The position numbers and the translations under genes are program-made. DNA of 64,000 nucleotides from Rutstroemia sp. NJR-2017a BVV2 (lineage: Eukaryota > Ascomycota > Leotiomycetes > Helotiales > Rutstroemiaceae). The stretch spans positions 124,001 through 188,000 of the forward strand of contig NJPS01000054.1 of the NCBI GenBank assembly GCA_002946415.1. The letters are read 5' to 3'. This document shows positions 44,940-57,500 of this stretch, piece by piece (position 1 is the first letter of the stretch; every line of letters begins with the position of its first letter). The notes below the pieces were generated by a model. It searched no databases and was not told the DNA's origin. It saw only the letters and a program-made list of their open reading frames with translations.

Positions 44940-47153
44940 CTAAATCAAAACCGAAACCGCCAACTCCCCCGGATCCATCACATGATAGGCCTCGATTCCC
45001 TCATCCAGCATATCTGAATTCTCTCTGAATTCTTTCCCCGCTCTCTCCAAATCCTTCAAGAGCTTCTGCGCAGCCTTAGTGATCCCATCGTCTTTCTTCT
45101 TCCCGAGAGCCGATTCCCCTGCAAATGTTGTCTTGTCAGCACCAAGTGCCGTTGCTGCCTTTGAAGAATCGACCAGGTCCTTCGCGTACGCGCTCAGAGT
45201 TTGGTCGTCTGCAACGCGGTAGCTGAGGAGATAAGGGAGCTGCGAGGCTTGGATCCAGACGCTTGAGTCGTTGACCGGAAGCGCGTTGACGACGTCTGAT
45301 TCTGTGTATCTTTGGAGAGCTTGGAGGGATGATGGAAGAGGTGTGGCGAGCGAGGGTGGTTTGTTGGGGATGAAAGACATGTAGTAGTTCTGCGGGTAAT
45401 TGAGTGCGTTGTGCTGAGGACATGCAATATGGATGCACATCGTTATCGCATTCGCTAAGTCGTCAAGAGTACGGATGGTGGGAAATGTGGGCATTTGTCC
45501 ACCGGTCGGGGAACGCATGTCGTTGCACCAGGATGTGACGGCGGTGTCTTTTGCGACGTCGGAGTCGGTATTGTAGAAGGCCTTGAGCATGGAGGTGACA
45601 AATTCAAGGAGGATGGGCCACATGATGGCCATATTTTTGCCATAGGTATAGTTATGGAAACGTGGCTCTGTATTGGAACTCAAAGCTGCAAGGGGAAAGC
45701 CGCGCTTTTCGAGAGAAGTAGGTATGTAATTCTCGGTCCAGTTGAAGTTTTTATAAGAAGACAGAAGATATTGATAGGTCTGCTTCGCAGTGAAACCATT
45801 GATTCTGTTGACGACGGAAGGGACCAGAGTTGCTCGTGCGGCTGCGTTGAGCGACAGTGTTTTGAGCCTAGTCAAACACGAATGTTAGCAAAGAGCAGGT
45901 GCTTTCTCATGAGGAGTAAATACCAATGAGGTTCAAGAATCCGGTAAACAATATGGCTAGACGGGAATGATCGGAAGGCCGCAACAATCGTCGCTTCTTC
46001 GATAAAGTGGCAATCGTTAAGATGTAGTGTCAACTCATGGTGAGTCCAGTCAGCGACCAAACTGCACATCTTCGCATATCTCCAAGGCCAGTCTGTAGCC
46101 TCATGTTCCATCGAATCTGTCGCATTGACTCGTTTATTGAAAATCACTACCGACTTTGACATACTGCCACGGAAATCGAGGATAATCGCAAGAGGATGAA
46201 GCTGTCCTTCCGCACTCAGATGAAACAAGGTAACAGAAGCACACCCAAATCTTTTTCCGTTGTCCGACTTCAGAGTGGACTCGGGAGTAGCGCCAACGAA
46301 CTCGCGAAAGAAGCTGCAGTCCTGGATGTATAGAGAGCTAGGTTCGGCAAAGCTAAGGAGGGAATGCATATCCTTATTTCCCTGTGCCTTGGCACTCTCC
46401 TTGAATCGCATGGTCCATAGCTCTCCCGCCAAGGCGATTGAGACAGGATTGGGACCAGTGAAGTATTGTTGGGCGAAAGCTGCATCAGAATACCAATCCT
46501 TTCTGTCGCCAATGCTAGGTTCTTCGCCGATGTTTTTGAGCTCCTTGCGTAGGACTTGCATTCTCGCCTCACAATCGGCCATCGTGCGTCCTATAGGATC
46601 TCCATACAAAAGGTAGGAGATCGTCGGTGGAACAGCCGGGAGCAGTGACACCGCAGCGTCAACCAACCTAGTGAAGTTGAAGATTTTGAAAATAGGTGTG
46701 TCTTCTTCCAACGGAATGTATGCTAGATGGGGTGGGTATGGTGGATTACTCTGTTGAGGAAGTCTCCACTGATAGAGCACTCGTTGTATTTCGAACTTCC
46801 TGGCCTGGAAGGGTCTATCAGATTCGTATCCCTTGATCTTGAAGCTTTCTGAATACCTGAGTTTCGATTAGTCGCAACACGGTCGCACGCTAAAACAGTC
46901 ATCCGTACCTGTCCTCGATAGCCATAAACAGTTGTGCTGTAGCCTCATTGATCTCTGCGGGAGTCACCACCATTGCCCCGGCCGCTACTTTAAGGTTTGC
47001 ATTTCTCTTTGGTCTCCGGAGGATACGTCTAAATAGATTAGGTTTCTTTTCATTGGGTCCCAGTTTTGACTTTGGGGTCATGGTCGTAGAGCCATTGGTG
47101 GCAGGAATAACAGAACCATTGCGGTCTGTGTTTCCGTTCGTAAGCTGTGACAT
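44940..47153 (-). CDS. lipoxygenase
   Basis: 701 residues. Exons are 47153-46909, 46856-45924 and 45867-44940. The metal ligands of lipoxygenases are all in place: H360 and H365 in THHELTLHLNDCHFIEEA, H545 and N549 in CPQHNALNYPQNYY, and the C-terminal carboxylate of Ile701 (AVSVLI). The conserved block between them, WLKTLSLNAAARATLVP, also fits. The enzyme inserts O2 into polyunsaturated fatty acids (linoleate) to form hydroperoxides, precursors of fungal oxylipins. No signal peptide is seen. The N-terminus is Asn/Thr-rich then basic (FRRILRRPKRNANLK), so it is probably intracellular, unlike secreted Mn-lipoxygenases. Whether it binds Fe or Mn, and its regiospecificity, cannot be read from sequence. 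An upstream in-frame Met at 47198 would add 15 residues. Confidence 0.9.
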
Positions 47154-47700
47154 CTTGGGTGGTGTGCGATGAAGGTACAGAGAAGAAAGCCCAGGCATAT
47201 GGAGTACATTTATGAATTGGTAAAGGCTGAGTTGTCAATATTGATTTGGACATGGAATGGAGAAGAAAATGTGGAGTGGAATGAAGAACAATAAAACTAT
47301 GGAATGTACGCCCGATTGTCCAAACTAGATAGCAACAAATTCGCATGCTGTTTAATCAAGGAATGAATTAAAGTGCGTCAAGTTCGCAAATAGAATCTTG
47401 TTGATAGACCCATTGCCAAATTTTGGCCGCGCGTAGAACCACAGAAACAAGTCTGGGATGGGAAAGAAAGTACAACAAGCATGAAATATATAAAAGTGAA
47501 GCTAGTCTGAATTCCGTAGTTCTAAATCATCGAGGGCAACGCCGTGCCGCACAATGCTTGACCATTCTTTAAACTCCTAACTCCAACGCTACGAAACTAG
47601 CTATGCTTTTCAAGCTATTCGTTCCAATTCCGATGGCCAAACTCCAAGAAGCACCTTGCACGTGCTTAAAATTCCAGAATAAGACTGCTTAACCTTATTA
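47154..47700. other. spacer between Doa10 end and lipoxygenase start
   Basis: 547 bp, both neighbours on the minus strand. It must carry the lipoxygenase promoter and belongs partly to its 5' UTR. No other element recognised. Confidence 0.35.
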
Positions 47701-50700
47701 TCAGGTTTCAATCCTTCTCACCACATTTCCACCAAGGGCTCCAACGGCTTTTCGGTTGTCGCCGAAGTTGTGCAATCTCTCCCCTATGAGATATGCATCG
47801 TCCTTAATTTTCTGCTTCCATCCTCGTATAACGCCAAGTGTTTTCCAGCCGCTGACTCCCATGAAACACATCCACAATACCATAGGATAGGCGTATCTGT
47901 ATACGAGTATAAGATCATGTTCAGTCGCATTTCTGTATATGGTCGCAGCAGCGAATTGTGCGAGGAAGTAGGGTATCGTGAGCGCGACAGTGAGAACCAG
48001 GCCTGCTGGTAAGATGAATGACCTTGTCGCAAGGCGAGCATCTGGGTCAAAGTACCCATTTCGTGTAATTGCTCGTAGCGCTTCAGCAGGCCTGGAGCCC
48101 TCGTTCCATAGAATAATCCGGGTGGTGAGCTTCACATACAGGAGTCCAAGAGTCCAACTTTGCACGAAATGAACGATGTGTATTTCTTCCCCAGCGAAAT
48201 ACGTATGCAGAGGTACAATGAAGTAAAACTCTATGAGGAATGCAAACAGAGTTGGTAGAATGAAAATGAAGGCGGTCCATGTCCAAACTATCCTTGCCAA
48301 TCGCGATGCCGCCTTGCCGATGCGGCGGAACACCCTACCTGGAGTGTCACCATTAATGTAAAGGGAACTGCGAATTTTGTTGAAGCTGGCGCGGAGGTGG
48401 ATAACTGCATATAGCGCACTACCAAGGATGTAGATTCCAATTGAAAATGCATAAATGTCATTCTTGCGAACATCTGCCGGGATGAACTTTGCAAATATAT
48501 GGCGCCCAAAGACGAGCGGAACAATGGTGGTGCAAACCCCCGTAAATGCCGCGAAGAACCACACCGAAAGGATAAAAATGGATATTCTGAGTCGGAACCA
48601 TGGCGGGACGTAAACTAACTTATAGTTCTCGGGATTGCGACCGTGGACGCCATCGAAAGAGTCGTTCGAGCCGTCAAGGCGAATGTTGTTTTGATCGACT
48701 TCGAGGAACACCTTACTGCCTTTAGGAAGTCGTACTTGATCCGAAGCAGGAGCTCTAACATATCGACCATCTTGCTGCAGATAGGCTTGGAGATGCTCGT
48801 CCTCATCGAACGGATTGGTGTTATCGTGGCGATCGTGTAATTGACAGTCATTATATGATCTCACCAAAGTTGTCCACGACCGTCGAACTAGATGCCCCTC
48901 CTCATCAGGCTTACGTTCGTCGAACATGAACCAAGTTAACCTTAACATTCGAGCACAACGACGGAACCACCAGCTATACATTAAGTGGAGGCCATCCGAG
49001 GGCTTGAAGAATTTGACAGCCAGTGGCATGAGAAAATTGTAGAAGAGGAGATCGATGGGAAATTCCAGGACAGGCTCATTCGATGACCAGTGAATAGGAA
49101 GAACACCTCTGAAAGCCATGGCGAGTCCCCAGACAACTCCACCGAGACAAATCACTACCAGAGCACCGTAGACCAATGCACTGAAAAGGATTTTCCTAAG
49201 TTGTGTTGCTACATTTCGTTCCAGGACGTCGCGGACCGGGTGAAAGGTCGGGTCATCTGGATCTCGTATAAAGTCTAGAGAGGTTAGAGAATATTCAAGC
49301 AGATTAGCTGGTTTCTTACATAAAACGCCCTTTCGCATGATCTTCCGACACATCGACACGAATAGTGCGAAATGGAACATGTAACAAGTCCCAACAAACC
49401 AGTGAACGAAGATAGAGGTGAGTGGAGACCGTGCAGTAAACTCAACACGAGACACAATGGTTGCACCTTCGAAAAGGGGTAGTAATGCAAGATCAAGAAG
49501 GAGACCACAATAGAGGGGGAAGACAAGCATCTCGATACTGATTATCAAGATGACCTTCATCACTCCGCCTGCTTGGTTCAAAAGGTCAATAATGGTCGCT
49601 TCCGCCTCACGTGCGCCTTCTGAGAAAGGCACACCTCTTTTGACATACAAGGCTCCGAGAAAACTAATGGTGGTGTAGCCTGCAAGAATGGCCCAGAACC
49701 TATCCAAGCCACTCCAGAAGCTCAACTCGGGATTTAGAGGTGCCAGTCTCTTCGGCACATCGAGACTAATCACCCACGACTCGGGCCGAGCTAAGTACGA
49801 CAGAGTTTCCACTAGCTGTGTTTCAATTGTTCCCAATATTGTAGTGAACGAAGACCAAAACTCGGGAATGCTGATTTGAAGACGCCCCTTTATCAAAGTC
49901 TGCCCAAAAGTGAAAAGGCAGTAGCACAGTTGCATAGCCGTGGACTTTAAAGTCAACAAAGCCTCGTGTGATGCAGCTGAGAAGGTAAAGATTTCGGAAT
50001 CAGTAACGTGTAGGAGAGTTTCGACAGTGCCATTCATCACACGATCGAAGGCCGATTGGGAAACTTTAAGCGCATCATTTCCTAGCTCGAAGCTTGAGAT
50101 CGGTGGTGTCTTGTTGAAGAGGATAAAGATACTGAGCAGTGCTTGAAATGCACCTAGCAGACAGTAAGACAAACCTCCAACTAGCATCAATGCGCAGTCT
50201 TGCAAGAAAGCTGCACATCCGAAGATAAGTCGGAGAGGGAGTTTAAGTGCTGGCCCAGGATTCGCCAATAGCAGCAGCGATATTCTTCCTATATTATACG
50301 GGATCCAAACACCAATGGCCACGGTGAGTGCAAGAAGAAAACAGCTGAAGATAGCATTCTGAAAAAGTCCGAACATAGGACCGCGCATGCCAATAAGTTC
50401 CATGATGCCATCAAAATCCTCGGGGTCTTCGGGATCTGCATCGTTAGGATCTATGCCGGCGGCAATGGCAGCGTCCAGTACTTCACGATCTTGCTCGGCG
50501 TTTCCGCCCTCGGCCCTCCCAAAAGCATCCCGAGGGGGCACAACCGGCACGAAAGGAGCTTCAGCTGCCAGGTCTTCAACTACATGTTCGTCATTAGCCC
50601 CAATGTCTTCTCTTCTGCCCAATCCATCAGCTCCACCCCATAACCAGTCAGCAATTTGTGCCAAAGCACCTTGAGGTTCTGCCGGTCGCGGTGCTGGTAG

Positions 50701-53052
50701 CACTGGATCTCGAGCTTGTGGTAGTGGCGTATCTGGGGCAAAGGGATTTGCTTCCGCCGCTTCAACAATGACATCTTCGTCCTCGTCGTCTGAAATAGGG
50801 TTATTACTGAAAACTTCTTCCCAGTCATGCGCCACCCGGACCACACCATCTTGGCCGACTATACGAAGCTCACTATCGCTGTTACCTTCATAGATTGGGG
50901 CAGCTTGAGGCGTTGAGGATGTTTGTGCATGGCTACTGCCAACACCATAGTCAGCACTAACCCCGTGGTGTAAGTCCAATTCCTCGGCCGCTTTTCTTGC
51001 CATATACATAACATCCGCATCATTTCGCTTTTTGTTATCTCGAGCCCAGGTCGTGTTCTGATCACTTAGATCTTCATCTGGGAGGTTGGAAAAGCTCCAA
51101 TTGTTTTGAGCTAAAGGTGATTTATTTTGCCGCAGGTGTGGTATGTCTGAGACAGATCTTTGCCTCAAAGACGATGATGTGGATGGTCGATTGTCGTCAC
51201 TCAGTTCCATTGAAGGTTCAATGCCCATCCAAGCGGGTGGCTCTGCCACATCCCTGACATTATTCCCGGTTCCACTGCTCATAAAAGGCAGCACTAGCTG
51301 ATTTGTCGTTGTTGAGGGTCGTTTCCCGTCAGCAACTGATTGCACCGAACGATTGCTAGCTTCTTCTTCTGTTGGTATTATGTTCTCTTGTCCATTCTCG
51401 TCTGGCTTTCGCACTTGTTGCCAGCTATTATTTGAGCTCGAACTACCCTCGTCGTCCTCATGATATTTCCAAATATCCTCCGTAGTCACTGGGCGTGATG
51501 CTATCGGCGATCCGGATTGTATCAGAATGTCGGTACTGCTGGCTGGATTGGCAGATCTCAACGGAAGCTCCGGTGATCGAGTATCATCTCGCAGCCGCGC
51601 ATTCATAGCATCAGCCCAATACTGCATTCGATCCCGGAGGCCCTCCCGATCAATAATTTCCAAGACCTCTCTCGGGTCGCCCCCTGCGCGCCGCCATATA
51701 GCCGAGAATTCTTCTGTCATCTGAACTTCTGGGTCGGAAGGTTCCCGTGTAGGGCTTTGCTGGTAGTGTTCGTTGACTTCGTCTAGCTCGGCTTCCGTAA
51801 GATCCTCAAGAGCCAAAATGCGATTATCTGCTGGTGCGACGTCCTCAATTGCATTTTGGCCTTCTCGTGGATTATTCCGCATCCTCCGCGGTCGCGCGAT
51901 TGGTCTTTCATTGGCGTTCCGAGCCATCTGTTCATTGAGCTGTCGAATCTCCGCTGCTATGCCATCTTCCGCGGGCTCCTGATTTTCCGCTGCATCATCC
52001 CCTGCCATGTCCGCATTGAAAGCTGCACCCATATTGATCCCGGGTTGCTGTTGAACAACCCACTCACGAATCAAAAATACCAATATAAAGGATACCACAA
52101 CTAGAACTGTTATGATGTAGCCTTCCGAAATTTCAATTACGACGGAGTTGAGGGTGGGGCTCCGAGTAAGGTTACGAAGAAAAGATACTTCGCTCAGAAG
52201 GGTTGACCTGCGCAGTACGGGGGACAGGCTCGAGGATTGGATTAAAGTGGCATTGATTATATCACCAGAAGCATTGATTGTGCTACCTGAAACTACCTCG
52301 AATGTCAGTCAGAAATTCAATGTTGAAACGACATAACGCCAAGAGATGAAATATTAGGGGTACGAACCATTAAGATCAGGACTTAAGGATTGAGAATATG
52401 GCATCAAAAACTCAATGAATCTTGCTACTAAGCTGGCAGACGACGTCGGTTGAGCATGGAGTGGCGTTGCTGGTGAAGTACCATTTCCAGGTAAACTAGC
52501 TGCCATTCCATGGACCACTTCGGATATATTTGCTCCATTTGATATTCGTACCGCATCTGTAGCAGGACTTCGTGTTGTTGGCCATCCTCCGTCGCTGAGC
52601 CAAAATAGTAAACGCCAGAGTTGTCTTGTGATCCAAGGGAGTACTACCAGCCAGACCATCACAACCAGGCAAAATCTCAAATAAGTGGCTAGATTCTTTG
52701 CTGTATGTATGGCGAAATGTCGAAGGAAAACGTGCATAGGTAGAGACTGTGGCATATTGGGAGAATATAATTTGGTGAAGCGAAAGGGAGTTTTGCAAAG
52801 CTCGCAGTGTTTCTTTTGTGAATGCGACAGCCATTCCATCAGGCAGTCTTGGTGAACGAACTTGATACTTCCGCTGCATTTGCAAGGATAGAATAACGGT
52901 TCTCCGTCGACTGCCTCAGCTCTGCATATCCTACAAGTATCTGGTTCCCCGTTGACATCCCCTACTTCCAATGTATTCGTGGCATATTGAGAGTCATTCA
53001 TGATGTCGGAGGCGGGGCTTCGATGTTCAGCTCCCGGATCGTTCGCCGACAT
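47701..53052 (-). CDS. SSM4: ER membrane RING-CH ubiquitin ligase Doa10/Ssm4
   Basis: 1,756 residues. Exons are 53052-52368 and 52286-47701 (NG|STINAS join). The N-terminal RING-CH (RINGv) domain at about residues 39-88 reads CRICRAEAVDGEPLFYPCKC, then HQDCLMEWL and CELCKTPF: the C4HC3 ligands. Many membrane segments follow (about 14 expected for the family), with a long acidic cytosolic loop at about 330-820 rich in DE and Ser. The C-terminus keeps the family's conserved element (AYLIGERLHNFGDN). Doa10 resides in the ER and inner nuclear membrane, where it marks misfolded and short-lived proteins (including sterol-pathway enzymes) for degradation with Ubc6/Ubc7. The length matches fungal orthologues. 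Tandem with the lipoxygenase, but no functional link is implied. Confidence 0.93.
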
Positions 53053-54590
53053 TCTTCAAAGAAACCCAACCAGGTCTGGATCCTGTATATGCGTGGTAGA
53101 TGTAAAATGATACTGAATGCACTGGTGAAGAGATCGCTAGGCAAATGCCTTCAGTTTTACGTTTTTCGAGGCAGCATGGGAAAGTTGACCTCGCCCCAAT
53201 TCGTGGTTGATTGTCGAAACAGCGGTTCAAGGTTAGCTATCCCAGATCGCCTGTTGTAAAGGATATCTTAGGTCAGCGAAGGAGTGTGTGAATAGAAGTA
53301 GTATTACGAAATGTGTAAGGACATAAACTCAATGAAGTTGGGCTTGAAATGGTTGTGCCAAATTATGAAATGGATTGGGAAGTCAATGACTAGATCAAAG
53401 AAGGTCGTAACGGACGTAGAACTAACTCTGTGGCCGACTTGTCTATTACAAATTCGGTAATTCCCTTCAATCTTGGTCTTGGCTCGGGGTCGGGAAATGA
53501 TAATCCGATAGAGTCATGTGCTGATAAGGCAGCGTGCACGTGCATTATCGCTATCGCCTGCTTCACATCACGCTCGCCCTTAAAGCTACGCGTCAAGATC
53601 TCACTAAAGAGACGGGACTCCTGCTTTCTGGAGCAGTAAGTCATTGGGGTGAAGGTTCATCGTTGTAAAGCACCAGCAGTCGTCTCACAGGGTGTTCTAT
53701 GCATGTTTGTTCTGTGTTCTATGTTTGGTGGATTCGTGGATAGAATCTCTCTTGACCCGGCTAGAGATGGATGGGTTCGTTCGTATGCAGAGTCCGCGGG
53801 GTGGTCGAAAGAACTCCACAGGTGTTGTGGATTTGAAACTATTACGCAGTAAGTTAAGACTTTACGGCCAACCGTCAACCTTTTCATACTGGCGTGACTG
53901 GTGGGTTAAGTGCCCGAAAAGCTTTATTGACATTGATGTTGATGTGTATTTTGCTTGTGAAGGGACGTCTAAAGGTTACAAGTAGCCAAGATTTCAATTA
54001 ACAAGGCAGGGAAGGGGAAGGGGCTACTGTGAGACCAAGGCGAGGGGCGAGGTAACAGATATCTGACAACTTCAGAATACGGAGCAGAATAGAAGCTGCC
54101 GCTGTGTTTCATGTACGAAAGGGAAGTATTTGACACATGTCATCTGGATTCCTTCGTACCGTGCGATATTTGCCTATTGATTCATTCGTCTGATGTGCAA
54201 GATTGAAAATTTATCAGGGAAAAGCAGGCGATACAAGTAAATCATCATCACCACCATCGTCATCGTCATCTTATCTCCTCATATCGCTCCTCTCCCCGGT
54301 TTTGTTCGCGAATGGGAGTTCTGGACTCCTCCCTCCACCAACAGAGCTCGGCAAGCTCTCCACAATAAACCAAGCAAGCACTGGCAAGACCTGTTTACCC
54401 TTGCTCACTCATTGAACCGAACCAAAATCAACCCACCAGAACGAACCGTTTGAACTGTGTTTGTACACGAGTAACACTTCTTTGATTGATTGCATTTATT
54501 TCCTCCCTCAAAGTCGTCCACGAAACACAACGTTGAAGGATTGGTATTACCGTCAATACATTTATCCTTCTCTACATGTTGTAGAAGATG
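53053..54590. other. divergent spacer, nothing recognised
   Basis: 1.54 kb between the Doa10 and KDEL-repeat gene starts. Small open stretches exist on both strands but none resembles a protein. It includes a CATCATCACCACCATCGTCATCGTC run at 54241-54265 that is simple-sequence. Confidence 0.4.
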
Positions 54591-57500
54591 GCGGCCAGTA
54601 GTAATGGAAAGGTGGTGGTATCTGCACCCAAAGATAAATCTACCAATGGCCATGTCGTCATAAAACCCAAGAAACCGACGACGGCGAAAAAGTCAAAGAA
54701 GGGCTTCAGTCTCTTCAGCATCGCGACAAGGTATGCAGTTACCTGATCCCACGATGCCTCTTTCGCTGCTAATGGACCTTTAGGCTTCTTATCTGGTACT
54801 CGATTATCACAATATTATTACGCTGTCCATCGAAAGCAGACCTCGTCACAGATTCGTCGCCGCAGATCTGTAAGCCGTACTTCCAATTGCGATCGACCGT
54901 GGCCCCGCATCTCGAACCATATTACAATAGATATGCAGCACCATACGTGGAATCCGCAAGGCCCTACTACAATACTCTCGACCAAAGAATCATCACACCT
55001 GTGGCAGTTCTAGGCAAGAAGTATGGTGCTCCTCGAGTAGCCCAAGCCCAAGCATATGGTCAGGCGCAATGGGAGAAGACTCTGCAACCGGAGGTCTCGA
55101 AATATCAAGCTGTTGCGAAAGCAAAGTATGATCAGGCAGTAGCTCCTCATCTGCATAAAGTGACTGCGGCTACAGGACCATATCTAGATCTGGCTCGAAC
55201 CAATGCTCTAGCCACGTATAATGGGCACATTCTCCCAACTTTCCACGCCGCACAGCCATATGCCGCTCAAGGTTATGATGCTGCGAACAAATTTCTTGTT
55301 AGTACTGGTATTCCCTACACAAAGTGGGTTTGGACTTCGACTGCAGTTTTTCTAGACAGGAAGGTCCTACCAAAATTGAGGATATTGTATGGTGAGAATG
55401 TTGAACCTCAGCTGGTTAGAATTGGAGAAAGATTAGGGAGATACAGAGATGGGAAGAAGTTGCAAGCTGTGGTAGAGGGTGTTGATTCGTAAGTCGGTCC
55501 AGTTGTCCTAGCCTATACATTATGTCTAACATGACTATAGCTCATCCTCTGCTTCATCGGCCTCCTCTACATTTTCATCCATTTCTTCCTCATTGGCTGC
55601 ATCCGCCAAAACAACAAGCACATTGAGCCCCTCCATCCACGAATCTACTACAGTCTCCTCTACGGGAGCCTCTGAAAATTCTCCACTGAGTGAGGCGGAG
55701 ATCCGTGAGAACGCTCAAAAGGTCGTCGCGAAGGATCTAAAGACATGGCAAGAAAAGTTCTCAAAGGCAGCCGATGAGGGGGCGGACGAGATCGAAGAGA
55801 GGGTGACTGAAATCACCAATAGGCTCATCCAGAATCAAGCCAACAAAGTTGGGTCTTCTCTAATCATTGAGCTGGAAGAAGCTGTCAAATCGAACCTTGA
55901 GTCACTCAAGAATAGAATCGTTTCAATTGTTGAATCCAAGAAGGATGGAGAAGAAGCAGAGGAATCACTCAACACCGCTGTCCGAAAAGCAGGTGTTGCA
56001 ATTAAGGATAAAGCTCAAGCCATTCGCACCTGGAGACAAAGTTATGATGCGGAGACAAACTCTCTCATTGGCAAGTCTGTGAAAGACACATTTGATATCA
56101 TTGATCACATTCGAGATTTGGGTCTGCAAGAGATTGGGATGCGCTGGGCCTGGACCGATGGGATTACCCACAAAGATTGGACCAAATACCATGCTCTGAA
56201 GAACAAATTTGAGGAATGGCGCACGGAAGTTGAGAATGTAATCACAGAACATCCGGGCCTTGCAAAAGCACGAGCTGCTTCGGAAGATATCGAGAGCAAG
56301 GCAATGGACATTGCTGAGAATGCCGCCATGGAACTAGCTCGCTTAAAGGAGACTGGAAAGTGGAAGATCTCGACGAATGACTCCAGTGACGATTTCACCA
56401 CAAAATATGTTCCTCCTGCCGCAGCAAATGCCGCCCAAAAGGTTGCAGAGAAATTGAGCGATGCAACCGAAGCCATGGCAGGGAGTTCCTCTCAAGGAAC
56501 ATTCGAGTCAGTTGCATCAGTGGCTGGAGATGCCGCTTCATCTCTTTCCTCTGGAGTGATCGGCACGCCACAAGGATCTGCTGAGAGTGTGGCTTCGGTA
56601 GCCAAGGAATCTGCTAGTAGCTTGGTAGACGCTGCATCAAGCTCAATTATTGGTGCCTCTCAAGGCAGTGTTGAAAGTCTCACCTCGGTCGCTGGCGATA
56701 AAGCAAGCAGCCTATCCGCCAAGGCTTCAGCATCTGTCTTAGGCACTGAACCGGGAATGATAGAAAAGGCGTCAAGCAGCGTTGGCTCAGCAGCGTCGGC
56801 AGTTTCCAGTTCCGCCTCTAGTCTTTCCGATGCTGCCAGCTCGTCAGTTTCCGTCGCATCTGAATCATTGAGTTCTGCATCTTCCTCTGTAGCAAGCTCG
56901 CTATCCAAAAGTGCCGCTGAAGCGTCCACCTCTCTCAGCTCCTCTGCCTCTTCCGCTTCTGCCTCGGCTTCAAAGAAAGTATGGGGAGGAGCAATGGCTG
57001 CCTCCGTCAGTGCGAGAGACATTATCTTCGATGACTTTGTCGATGACTTTGACGAAAACGATGAAACCTACAGCGAAAAGATACAGAGCATGGCAAGCGC
57101 AGCTGGTGACAAATTCAGCGATGTTACAAGAGCTGTTAGCGAGGCTTTAGCGCAGCCTACTAGCACTCAAGGTTCCGTTGAACGTGTGAGAAAACTTGCC
57201 GCTTCGCAGTATTCAAGTGCACTAGCTGCCGCGAGTTCTGCCTTGTATGGTACTGAGCAAGGCGCTGTTGAGAGTATGACAAGCGTTGCGTCGGATAGAT
57301 ACGCTAATGCCGTTTCTGCGTAAGTTTCCCAGACGATCAGCTGGTGGTAACGACAGTGTATGCTAACATTTTGATAGTGCTAATGCCGCGATATACGGCA
57401 CCCCAACACCGACTTTGAACGCAGCCGCGTCTTCTGCTAGTTCTATTTATCAAGAAGCACTGTCGCAAGCTTCTCAGCGTTATGATCAGGCACGAGCTGT

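Noticed and set aside
45136..45643. Alternative minus-strand frames inside the last lipoxygenase exon
   Set aside because: They are out of frame with the His/Asn/Ile ligands and have low-complexity composition.
55965..57022. Long minus-strand open frames under the KDEL-repeat gene
   Set aside because: They are shadows of the Ala/Ser codon bias in the real gene on the plus strand.
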